From assembly GCF_010015585.1 (NCBI RefSeq), contig NW_022985071.1, positions 186,001 through 250,000 on the forward strand: a stretch of DNA of 64,000 nucleotides, read 5' to 3'. Below are positions 45,035-55,335 of the stretch, one piece after another. The position numbers and the translations under genes are program-made. The number at the start of each line of letters is the position of its first letter. Positions within the stretch are counted from its first letter, which is position 1. Source of the DNA: Eremomyces bilateralis CBS 781.70 (lineage: Eukaryota; Ascomycota; Dothideomycetes; Eremomycetales; Eremomycetaceae). The notes under the pieces were generated by a model. The model was not told the origin of the DNA, did no database searches, and worked only from the letters and a program-made list of their open reading frames with translations.

Positions 45035-45454
45035 ATGGCCTCCCTCCCCCAACCTCACCCCCGCCCCTGCAGACACCACCTTGACCACCACACCTCCACC
45101 GGCGGCCACCTCACCACCCTCCTCGACGCTGGCTGCGGCCCAGGCATCGTCATCCGCGCCCTCGCCCCCCACTTCACCCATGCCATCGGCCTCGACCCCT
45201 CCGAAGGCATGGTCTCCACTGCCCGCTCTCTCGGCGGCACCTCCTCCACCGCCGAACCCATCCGCTTCGAGATCTCGACGGCCGAGGAGCTGGGAGTAAA
45301 GCTCGACCCCCCGGTGGAGGAGGGTAGCGTCGATCTAATCGTCGCGGCCACCGCGGCGCATTGGTTCGATATGGAGGCGTTCTGGCCGCGGGCAGCAAAG
45401 GTTCTGAAGCCGGGAGGGACGGTGGCGTTCTGGTACCGATATCTTCTGCTTTAG
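45035..45454 (+). CDS. truncated class I SAM methyltransferase
   Basis: An ATG at 45035 opens 139 codons. Motif I (LLDAGCGPGIVIRALAPHF), the acidic loop (IGLDPSEGMVSTARSL), SVDLIVAATAAHWFD and motif VI (AKVLKPGGTVAFWY) are intact. They place it with fungal Crg1/Tmt1-like methyltransferases. Those are usually about 280-330 aa and continue after the AFW motif with about 150 further residues. Here the frame stops seven codons after GGTVAF. The first 28 residues (PQPHPRPCRHHLDHHTSTGG) do not look like the family N terminus. A donor-like GTACCG at the break finds no acceptor that restores a family-like tail. It is either a truncated gene or one whose 3' exons I failed to find. Confidence 0.5.
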   Translation: MASLPQPHPRPCRHHLDHHTSTGGHLTTLLDAGCGPGIVIRALAPHFTHAIGLDPSEGMVSTARSLGGTSSTAEPIRFEISTAEELGVKLDPPVEEGSVDLIVAATAAHWFDMEAFWPRAAKVLKPGGTVAFWYRYLLL

Positions 45455-46664
45455 TACCTGCACATAAAAAATCGGCAGTTGACACATAATTACACCACAT
45501 GCCAGCCGGTCATGGAAGTTTGCCTCTCCAGGGGTTGCTGTCCGCATCAGCTCACTCTATCGAAATGATACATAGATCGCGGAGGCACTATCAAACTCGG
45601 TCCAGAATGGCATCTTGCTTGATTCCGTCATTCACCAGCTATTCGACACTTGCTGCATTTCAATTAATCCAGACGTACGTTGTATACCTATTTATGGAGG
45701 TTGTAGCTAATGTTCTATCGCAGGAGAACTACAAGGTCGTAGCCTTTAGGCCTAACATCAGAGGCATTGGTAGCTATCAGCTTGATCAGGAGTATTTTGC
45801 TCGTCCTAATGCACCTCTTGATTCGCTTCTACGGTGACATTTCAAACAGGCAGTCTTAGCAAACATGAGGAATGAGGGGGAGCCGATATTTGAGCACGAT
45901 TTCCCGCCTGGTTCCAATATTATTGGAAATATACTCCATGGTCCAAAGGCAGCTGGGAGAATGGAGTCTGAGCTATCTGGCCGCCTTGGTGCTCAAACGG
46001 AGTTATTCCCCTGAGCGCCTTGCCATTACACCGAACAACTCTTAAGTTGTTCCCATCTCCCCAGCAGTATGAAAGAACATCGCTACTCTCAATGAGGCGT
46101 GGACAAGTTCAAAGTTTATGGGAAGCGATTGTCTGTCATTCGGGAACGAAAGAAAACGACACTCACCGGGCGCCAAGGGTTGATAGCGATAACGGCGATC
46201 ATATTTCGTAAATTTCCAGATTAGACCATGATCGATTCTTTCTATCGTCAGCACGAGACGCGTAACAACCCAATGGGAGCCGAGAGAAAGTGCATGAAGA
46301 ACTTCACAAAGCTGATATGAAAGGCCAAAACAGACATGGCGCTTAATGGATAACAGGCTAATGGAAAACAGGTTAATGGACAACAGCAGTTCCTATCTAC
46401 AACATCAGGACATCACGGCGACCAGAGTCTCTTCAGAGGGAGGTATATGGATGGAGGAGAGGGGAGGGAAAGGGGAAAGGCTGTGACGCGAATATCACGA
46501 TGGAGGGGAAAGAGTTAAGTGGACCATAGACGCCCACAGTGCAATAAGTTTTTTGAGACCATCAAGGTCAATATCCATGGCATATCGTACTCTAGGTGAA
46601 CCAGGATCAAAATAATTTCTGTCCTACGCCTTGTTTTGTGAACCCTCCCAAAAAATCCTTCAAG
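45455..46664. other. intergenic region, no supported gene
   Basis: Downstream of the truncated methyltransferase. One frame (45499-45837) is open for 112 codons, but it has no recognised domain. A minor repeat TAATGGA-AACAGG occurs three times near 46345-46385. The last few hundred bases should be the promoter of the hydroxylase gene. Confidence 0.4.
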
Positions 46665-47699
46665 ATGGCCGAAACCCTCGAAAAAACCGCTGGCGACACC
46701 GTGTCCAAGCTTCGCGCCGTCCTCACCTCCGAATCCCAGCCCCTCGCCCACCGATTCCGCGCCCTCTTCTCCCTCAAGCACGTCGCCTCGCAACACCCTC
46801 CCACACCCCAGACACGCCCCGCAATCGACGCGATCGCCGCAGCGTTCGCTTCGCCCTCCGCTCTACTCAAACATGAACTCGCATACTGCCTGGGCCAAAC
46901 GCGGAATCAGGCCGCGGTGGCGTATCTGGACCAGGTGCTGCGGGATGTGACGGAGGATGCGATGTGTCGACACGAGGCGGCGGAGGCGTTGGGGGCAATT
47001 GGGGATGTGGAGAGTTTGGGGGTGCTGAGGGAATTCCGGGATAAGGAAGGGGAAGAAGTGGTGGTCACGGAGACGTGCGACATTGCGGTGGGGAGGATCG
47101 AATGGGAGACGTCGGAAGAGGGGAGAAAAGAAAAGCTAAAGGCTAGGTGAGTTCATGCTAACCAATTTTTTTTATTTGTGTATCTGATTTGTTTTTCCAG
47201 CGATTTTGCCTCAATAGACCCGGCGCCACCAGTCCCGATGGCCACAACACAACCCGAAATCAACGAGCTAGAATCCCGTCTACTAGACCGAAACTGTCCG
47301 CTCTTCGAACGTTACCGCGCTATGTTCGCCCTGCGCGACCTCGCATCCCCGCCTGACCTCCCGACGGCCGTTCCCGCCGTCCACGCGCTCGCCAAAGGTT
47401 TCACGGATGGATCAGCGTTATTCCGGCACGAGATCGCGTTTGTCTTCGGGCAGCTCTCGCACCCGGCGTCAATACCGAGCCTGGTGGAGGCGCTAAGCAA
47501 CACGAAGGAGGCAAGTATGGTTCGACATGAGGCTGCGGAGGCACTCGGCAGTTTAGGGGAGGAAGAAGGGGTGGAGGATGTGTTGAGGCGTTTCTTGGAC
47601 GATGAGGAGCAGGTGGTGAGGGAGAGCTGTGTGGTTGCCTTAGATATGGCGGAATATGAAAGAAGCGGGGAGGCAGAGTATGCGATTGTACCGTCATGA
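46665..47699 (+). CDS. LIA1: deoxyhypusine hydroxylase
   Basis: Two exons, 46665-47146 and 47201-47699, give 326 aa. The intron is 54 nt (GTGAGT..CTGAT..TTTTCCAG). It is an all-helical HEAT-like protein built from two symmetric halves. Each half carries two His-Glu iron ligands: LKHELAYCLGQ and CRHEAAEALGAIG in the first, FRHEIAFVFGQL and VRHEAAEALGSLG in the second. It hydroxylates deoxyhypusine on eIF5A to hypusine. All four HE motifs and the family length are present, and the intron lies in the linker between the halves. It is convergent with RPA12. Confidence 0.96.
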
Positions 47700-47727
47700 A
47701 CGACAATTGCCCACCCCGTTCTTGTTA

Positions 47728-47895
47728 GATAAGAGGTAAACCACATGCATGAAAAGAGATATGCGGGTCCGTATCCAAGGTTGCCTTCCGGCACATTCTG
47801 CTTTGTGCCCAAACCGTTGTTTGATAGAGATAGACCACCTGCATGAAAGGCATACACGGGTCCGTATCGCAGCGTTGCCTTCCGGCCCATTCTGG
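47728..47895. repeat. direct duplication, 95-bp offset
   Basis: Bases 47728-47800 and 47823-47895 are two similar copies that share GGGTCCGTATC and GTTGCCTTCCGGC-CATTCTG. They lie entirely between two convergent genes and show several substitutions. No coding role is evident. Confidence 0.7.
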
Positions 47896-47947
47896 ATGGG
47901 CCCTTTCGTTTACAATGAAGACAACCCACGCAAATGCAGCGGGGCTT

Positions 47948-48525
47948 TCAATTGTTTGTGTTCCATCTACGTGATAACCCATCAGCTTGGCCCTCAAAAT
48001 TTAGAATTGCGATCCAACTTACGAATGACCGCAATCGCAGTTGTAGAAAATAGTAGACCCTTCGTCCGCGCTTCTCAACTGGACCGTATGATATCGAACC
48101 TGCTCTCTCCCACACTTGTCGCACGTCTCATCAATCAAGGCATCTTGCTGAAGATCGTCTTCGGAGATCTTCTGCACTTCTGATCGCTTGGCTCTTAGCG
48201 CGGAGGGAAACGCTGTGTCTTTCGATCTCGTGATGATCACTTTTGCTGATGTATCTAGACATGGTCGTCAGCCACGGTTCAACAGAGGCGAATGGTCTGT
48301 AGGATATCGGCTCCCGACGACGGCACCGCGATTATAGGGACAGAAGAATACCGCGAAACAAACACGGGCGAAGAGATCTTCCGCGCTCCCAAGGAGCATA
48401 GGACTCGTACCTTTATTCTTCGTTCCGCAGACGCCACAGTCGAGGACACTGCGCGCGATCTCGGTGCTCTTGTCCAGCAGACTGCCACATGCGGTGCAGA
48501 ACACGCACGATCCGATGGACGTCAT
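47948..48525 (-). CDS. RPA12: RNA polymerase I subunit RPA12 (A12.2)
   Basis: Three exons on the minus strand (48525-48411, 48254-48023, 47966-47948) give 121 aa, the normal family length. The introns are 156 and 56 nt. The N-terminal zinc ribbon has CVFCTACG and CGVCG. The linker FPSALRAKRSEVQKISEDD is typical of RPA12. The C-terminal TFIIS-like ribbon has CDKCGREQ, the catalytic acidic hairpin RSADEGST, and CDCGHS. The last exon is only 19 nt and supplies WNTNN and the stop. Without it the frame ends after GHS at a GTAAGT donor. RPA12 promotes transcript cleavage and termination by RNA polymerase I. Confidence 0.92.
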
Positions 48526-49648
48526 CTCGCCTCTGTTGCGCACGGCAATTCCTTGCTCTGGTTGTGATGCGTCTGTTTCTGTTAACACAGTCGGAAAAAG
48601 TTTGGGATAATTTGTTGCTGTCACAGTCCGCAGGGATTGTCATCTCGGCGACGTTAAATCTTGCGGGGGTCCCTCGTCGATCTAAACCCGTTGTGGCGCA
48701 GATCCCCGTTTTATCTCGACGTCGCCAGTTTAATCCGGCTCCTCTGCTATTTCTTTGTTTCTTCCTCTTCCTCTCTCTTCTTCTCCTCGTCACATCTTTA
48801 TCTGAAAATATTAGAGATGCGACTTGTCAGGCATGTTGTTGTCCTCAAGGATTCATGGCTCAATATCGGAAGAGACACGCTGTTTGGCGATAATGTATAC
48901 GCTATTGGTTCTCCAAGGAACTCTTGACATATATCCGCAGGCCTCCTTAACATATGGACCCCTTCCTTCTCTCTGAGTCTTTCTCTTGCTGGAGTCTACA
49001 ATGTGTTTCTGTAGTGGGAGTCTTGCTCCAAGTCATCGTCTGTTTTCAAAACTCAATATCGGGGTTATGCGAAAAGAGCATGGATAAAAGCATAATATTT
49101 CGTCCGAAGATGAAGACGATGCTTCCCCTCATCTTCATGTTGGTGTGTTGAGTTCGTCGATAAGTACTACGGTTGCGGTGGAGATGTACGTGGTACGTAC
49201 GGGTACTGCGTCGTACTGTACCAGCACGTGCACTTGCCCCGAGCGACGCCTCATCCCATATCGACTTATTAGATCATCGGAACAGGAATAGCGTAGCCGT
49301 TTGATATCACTTTGTTACGCCTACGCCTTGCTTTATGTGATTCACATATGATCATAAATGCGCTAAGCACAGCACGTCACTTTCAGATGGAATACAGTGA
49401 ACGCCGCCCGCTCATCGTGAGAAGTTGATTTCGCACAACCTTTCTCAACCTTCTACCTTGTGCTCACACCTTCTCTCATCCTCTACCCCTTATTTCTCAC
49501 GCTTCATCATATAGATCGTGTGGAATCTGATCCATTAATTGATATCACTGGGAGATCCACGGCCAGCCCCTGGGCCCTCCCATTATCCGTTCTCTGAAGT
49601 CAGCTCATCTCATCGACGCGCTAACGCTCACAATCCAACCGAACCCAC
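48526..49648. other. divergent upstream region of RPA12 and MFS genes
   Basis: About 1.1 kb without a supported gene. Pyrimidine-rich stretches occur near 48740-48790 and 49430-49500, common in fungal 5' regions. It should carry both promoters. Confidence 0.5.
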
Positions 49649-51820
49649 ATGGGGAACGTCATCAGTGCCGCATTAGCGGCGACAACAGCCCCTGCCAATG
49701 GCACTGGGCCATCTATGCCTATGTGGCAGTGGATTCTAATTGAATTTGGGTGAGTGATGCATCAGTGGTGTTCACGAGTTGTGGTTCGCAGTGGACTTGC
49801 GTGAAGCAAAAATCAGTCGACTCAGTCGCAGTTCCGTAACAATGGGCATTCGAATAGTTAACTACGTGTTAGTATCTGCATGGGTGTCTTTATCTCCATT
49901 ATGCAGACAACCGTTCTCAGCCCTGCGATGGAGCCAATTGAGAAGGCCATCCGCGCACGGCCCGGACAACCTGACTGTGCTGCCCTTGCCTACAATCTTG
50001 CCTTTATCGCATTCGCGTCGTTCATGGTCTCTTTGGCGGATGTCTCTGGCCGGCTTTTCATGTACTTCTTGTCTGCTATGCTCTATATCTTTGCGTCCCT
50101 TGCATGCGGAATTGTACGCACAGTTATTCCACTCATGGTACTTCGTGCGCTCCAAGGAATCGGCGGCAGCGGACTTTACGGGATAGGTGCTGTCATCGCG
50201 ACGGAGGTTACTCCTATCAGCATGATCCAGTTCAATAGTGCCTGTTTCGGATTCGCCATTGCGGTTGCTGGTATGACGCCCTCTTTTGAATTGAAGGTGA
50301 TGAACTATACTGACCGAACTCAGGTGTTTGCGGTCCCCTGATTGGTGGTGCCATTGCCAAGCTGAAGTGGAATTGGATCTTCTGGATGAAGTTGGTCTTC
50401 CCACTATTCAATGGCTTCTGTACTGACAGTATCTAGCTGCCTTATCATCACCGTATCCATGACAATGGTCATGTACTCCCTGCCCCGTAATGGTAGGGCG
50501 CGACTTCACCTACAGGTCCCCTTCCGGAGGATTGACTTCTTTGGCCACCTCCTCTTCGCCATCATCTCGGTGCTGCCGATCACTGCCCTTCAACTCATAG
50601 GAATCAATCTCTACACCACCTCAACCCCCGGAGTGACTCTCTTCTCCGTTCTCATGAGCATCGGGGTTGTCTGCTTAGTTGCGTTGGCCTTCTGGGAACG
50701 ATGCCAGACCCAAGTGCAGTCCGGACGATCTACCGCCCTGGTGCCGATGAGTTTCATGCGAAACGGCGCGTTCGCGGCAACTCTCATCGCCATCTTCTTC
50801 AATGGTTGGATCTATTTCGCCATCGTCTTTGGCCTGCCTCTCCGCCTGACTATCGTCAACAAGTTCACGAGCGCGAGAGCAGGGCTCGCCTTGGCGTCGG
50901 TGCTTCCTGCAGTTGCACTTGGATGCATCACGGCGAGCTTATGCTCACGCAAGCTCAATCGCACCACTCTAGTGATGACCCTTGCTGCAGTCCCCGTGCT
51001 CATCGGTACGGCACTACTCACGTGGCTCGGCGATATAGACAGTGTCAGGACTGACCCAATCTCATCCAAAGTGTTGCTCGCGCTCCTCGCCCTGGGATTC
51101 GGGCTTGGACTCACCATCTCCTCCGCCACCCTGGTCGCCAGCTTCGAGAGCGGTCTGTGGGACTACGGCTCTGCCCATGCCCTGCTCGGCCAGCTGCTTG
51201 TTTTCGGCGGCACCTTAGGCGTCGCCGTCAACACAGCCCTCGTGGGCGTCGCCGATCTCAAGCACCAGATCCTGCAGCTCTCCTGGCTCCACGCCTACCG
51301 CACCACGATGATCATCTGCTCGGCGCTCGCCGGCGTAGTTCTGGTGATCATGCTCGTCTCCTCCGCCTTCTGGCCCACCCGCTACCCCTGGGTCTCGAAG
51401 CAGAAATACATCGAGAACCAAATGTCCGCATGGACGACCGCGAACCCGCCTCCTCCTCCGCCCACCGCACCGGCGCCACACACGACCCTACAGCTCGCTC
51501 TGATGCATATCGGGTTTTCCCACCAAGCGCCCGCACCGCCTGCTACATCCGATGTGTCCAATACGGGGTCGGCGCATGATCTCTCGAATCTTCCTCAACC
51601 GGCCGGCAACCAGAAGCAGCCGGAGGGGACCGAAGGCCAGAGCCTGACCAGCGTGTCGAGCCAGACCACCTACGCGACCGGTAGCGAGACCACCTACGCG
51701 ACCAGTAGCGAGACCACCGATACGACTGGTGGCAATACCACCGACGGGGACCGAAGCTATACCGCCCCTAATGACACGAATGGATACCCGCGTCCCATGT
51801 CCGTGTACCAGCTCGTTTGA
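49649..51820 (+). CDS. MFS drug/metabolite efflux transporter
   Basis: Four exons (49649-49749, 49873-50270, 50324-50390, 50437-51820) give 649 aa. The introns are 123, 53 and 46 nt, and the last donor is GTTGGT. The protein is multi-spanning. The loop between helices 2 and 3 has the MFS motif A remnant LADVSGR. Motif C-like glycines lie in FAIAVAG and CGPLIGGAIA. Later helices (GLALASVLPAVALGCI, FGLGLTISSATLVASF) fit a DHA2-type 14-helix family. The hydrophilic C-terminal tail carries short repeats (TTYATGSE, TTYATSSE, TTDTTGG). Such transporters export toxic compounds or metabolites across the plasma membrane. No biosynthetic neighbours suggest a substrate. Confidence 0.9.
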
Positions 51821-51924
51821 GGGTCACCCACCTGCTCTTTATATGCGATGGATGTACAAGGGCGCGTGAAGGTGTGGGATTGGTGGTTGCGATTGTGGGA
51901 TTGATGGTTATGGTGGAGTATGGT

Positions 51925-52266
51925 GCTGGTGTGATATGGTCGGTCGAGTATGGCGTTCCGGTCTACAGTTCTTACTGAACTGGACTCTTGTACCCGTTGG
52001 CCGTTGCTTTAATGATGGCTTTCAAGAGGATGATGAATTGTGGCTTACGAACTGCTTGGTGAGCAGTGTTCATGGCTAAAATTCAATAATTATGGCGGAG
52101 TTGGCGCTGGTGTGATATGGTTAATGGAGCATGGCGTTCCGGTCCGCAGTTCCTTGCTGAACTGGACTCTTATACCCGTTCACCGTTGCTTCAATTACTT
52201 TCGAGGTGGATGATGAATCGTGGTTCGTGAACTACTTGGTGAGAAGTGTTCATGGCTGAGATTCGA
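51925..52266. repeat. tandem duplication, 181-bp offset
   Basis: Two copies, about 51925-52084 and 52106-52266, both start GCTGGTGTGATATGG and both end GTGTTCATGGCT(A/G)A. They also share ATGGCGTTCCGGTC and GAACTGGACTCTT. Differences are mostly transitions with a few other changes. The duplication fills the space between two convergent genes (MFS and Suv3), so it lies in their 3' regions. Confidence 0.8.
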
Positions 52267-52290
52267 CGGATATGTACAATAATTCCTCCA

Positions 52291-54917
52291 CTACGTGCTA
52301 GTACCAATGCTCTTCCTTTCCTTTTCTTCTACACGTTTATCTTGCTCCGTGTTGAACTTAAACGACCTATAAGCCAACGGTTCACCATCTGCCCCATCAC
52401 GCTGACCTTCCTCATCTCTCGAAGTCTTCGGGTCCGAAACCCCATCCTTCGCCGTCTGATCCAGCAAAGCATTAGCCAGCTCCTGCAAATGCCTCTGCTT
52501 CTCCTCCCACCGCTCCCGCCCCGTCATCGCCGCCAATGTCCCCAGCGACTTCTCAATCTGCTCCTGCGTCATCTCCTTCGCCTTCACCGCCATTGCCCGC
52601 GCCGTGAACACCCCGTTGAATCGATAACTCAGCCACAGATACAGCACGATCGCCTTATGCAGATCCTCCAGCGCGCTCAGACCCAGCGCCGAGTTCTCCG
52701 GGCCTGGCGTCAGCGCCTCCAGCGGAATCTCCTCCATGTCCGCGATCGTCACCGTGCGTCCTTCCGACACGCAGCGCGCGAGCGCCACGATGATCTTGAT
52801 GAGGAACGGGCTGCGGCCGGCAGGCGCGAGGCTGAAGACCGTGCGGTCGGTGAAGGTCAGGTCGACGGATTCGATGGCGTCGGCGATGGCGAGCTTCTCG
52901 TCGATGTCGCAGAAGTGGAAGACGGAGCTGAGTTGGGAGTGTTCGACCAGCTTGCGATAAATGTAGCTGAACGGGGTCCCCGGTTCGAAGAAGCCGGCAA
53001 AGTCGTGGAGCATCCAGGAAGGGGGTTGGAGGCCGGCGGTTTCGATCGGTTCGGCCTCGCCTTCCATGGCCTCCACGAGGATGGGGTGGTCTTTTTCTAG
53101 GAGGGTGGTTACCCAACCGATGGTTTTCGAATTCTTTGGCGCGACCTTTTCTTCTCTATTGGAATCCGTAGTCTCGCCCAATGGTTCATCATCGGCTGCA
53201 GGCGAAGCATCGATATCATCGATTTTGGCAGAGCCTTCTACTTCGATCGGAATTTCGGCATCCAAGGCGATACTCTCCGGTTCGGGGGTCCCAGTTTTCA
53301 CATCTTGGTTAGCAGCGCGATATCGCCCAGCTCTGCCCGCGATCTGTTTGATCTCGTTGATAAACAGTTGCCGTCGACCTCCCTGATGCTTCTTGGACAG
53401 GGTATGGAAAATCACGCGCTTGATGCTCCTGGAGGGTGTCAGTCGTCATTTGCTCAGGTTTGGAAAAGTCTTACAGGTTAAGCCCCATTCCAACAGCATC
53501 GCTAGCCACAAGATAGTCGTAATCATTGTCCGGGTCATTGAACAGTTTCGCTTGTTGTGCACGAGTCTCAGGGGGCAGTGCGCCATATACGATTGCGACG
53601 TTCTTCCCGGTCAAAATCTGGATTTTACGCTTCAACCTGTGGATCTGCACGACGGAGAAGCAGACCATACAGTCTCCTTTACGCAATTTCTTCAAGTCTC
53701 CATCGAGGCTCTTGGGCGCAACTTTTAAAGGGCTCAGTCGCTTGTATCGGTGAATCTCCAGTTCGTCACCGGTAAACGCCGCCAGCTTCTGGATGATGGG
53801 CAGTGCACGCTCCTCACCACATAAATGCAACTCCCTGGCATCCGCACCGAGAATGATGTCTGTCCAACCACCGCCCCGATAGTCGTCCCCAATCATCTGG
53901 ATCTCATCGACAACCACGACGTCTACGGCCTTTTTCGGCGCCATCTCCACCGTGCAGCTCACCTTGGACACGGACTGGTCGTTGTCCGGGTATCTTCTGT
54001 CGTCGCCGGTTAACAGGGCACATTTCGTGCCTTGCGCATTTAGCCGGGTATACACCTCGTGGGCCAGGAGCCGCAGAGGACCGCAGTAGATTCCCGATTG
54101 CGCCTGCTCGAGCCTCTTCAACGCGTTGTAGGTTTTTCCCGAATTCGTCGGTCCGATGTGTAGAACGATTTTCCTCCGCATGCGACGCGCCCATGCAAAC
54201 CATTCGTTGGGATATCGAAGGTTTGCCGCCTTCGTCACCAACTCCCAGTCGATGCCGGAGTATTGGGACTCGGCATACCATATATAGAATTCGGATCGGA
54301 TCACCTGCTCCAGCGCTTCAGGGGAGTCGGGGGACACCTTTTTCGACATGGCATTCTTTGCGGCGCGGACAATCCGGTCTCTCCGGTTATACCGATCGGA
54401 ATTGGGTGGAGTAAAATCGACCGTCAGGGACCGCCAAAACGCGTTCAACACATTCGGTGAGGCGGGATATGAATCGTGTCGAAGTTTCGCGGACGGTAAC
54501 GGCTTATGCTCGATTTCTATCATGCGCCCGACATAATGCCAGGCATGACCGATGGCAGCGAGCACTCCCGGGGGAATGTTTCCTTGACTTAGGCTGATAA
54601 TGCTCTTATAGTCCTGTGAGCCCGATTAGTATGTTGCAGCGATATAGGAAGAGACGAATCCGTACTGCATCCACCCCATCACCAGGGACATCATCTCCTA
54701 CAGCTCGCTGGGCGGCAATCAGCCGATCCTTGACGAATGACGGCCGATTGATGCCATGTTTTGCCTGACAGGAGGCATCGCCGGTAAATTTTCGAATTAG
54801 ACTCCATCTAGCATTGACGAGACGACGATGAAAGGGGATTGTCGGCGTGAAGGATGAGAGCGAAGAGACTATGGATCTGCCGGCGACGACATGATTCCGT
54901 CGCATGCCCTTTAGCAT
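52291..54917 (-). CDS. SUV3: mitochondrial RNA helicase Suv3
   Basis: Three exons (54917-54666, 54613-53475, 53428-52291) give 842 aa. The introns are 52 and 46 nt. The N terminus is Arg/Ser-rich with few acids (MLKGMRRNHVVAGRSIVSSL), a mitochondrial presequence. The helicase core has Walker A GPTNSGKT, motif II VDEIQMIGD, YGALPPETR, SDAVGMGLNLS and the arginine-finger motif QIAGRAGRY. A Suv3-type C-terminal region follows, then a charged tail. With an exoribonuclease it forms the mitochondrial RNA degradosome. The ATG at 54917 is the first; another at 54905 is also possible. The gene diverges from sec1. Confidence 0.95.
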
Positions 54918-55335
54918 GCAGGAAGCTCCCTCCAGGCGCTGGCCGGGATACCAGAAGAATTATGACTCGCGAGGATTAAATGATGGGATAATTGCTATGC
55001 AAATGTGGAGGAAACGAGAGAACCATAGTAGTTACTAGGGAATAAAAAGTTAGATACGGAATGATCTGATACTCGTCAGGGATAGACGACGTCAGGGCTC
55101 CGACACTGGCTGAATCGCACAGACAGCTGCTCCTCCTCCTCATCCCTTCCCACTGTCCCCTCATGCACATGCAACAGGTTCCGAATTTCGAATCCTGCAA
55201 TCAATTACGACTTCTTTAATCAACCGTGTGAGCCCAAGCTATCGGTAAGCATCAAGTGTGACGCCCATATTGGACTCACGGACACGGCACGGAACTGGCT
55301 CGTAACGCCTCGATGAAACCCTCTCCGCGGCCGCC
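54918..55335. other. divergent promoter region of Suv3 and sec1
   Basis: 418 bp between two divergent start codons. No frame or repeat stands out. Confidence 0.5.

Noticed and set aside
45499-45837. 112-codon plus-strand frame after the methyltransferase
   Set aside because: It does not continue the methyltransferase family and has no recognised domain.
18139-51820. Secondary-metabolite cluster (P450, methyltransferase, MFS)
   Set aside because: The three genes are 25-30 kb apart with housekeeping genes between, and no PKS, NRPS or terpene synthase is present.
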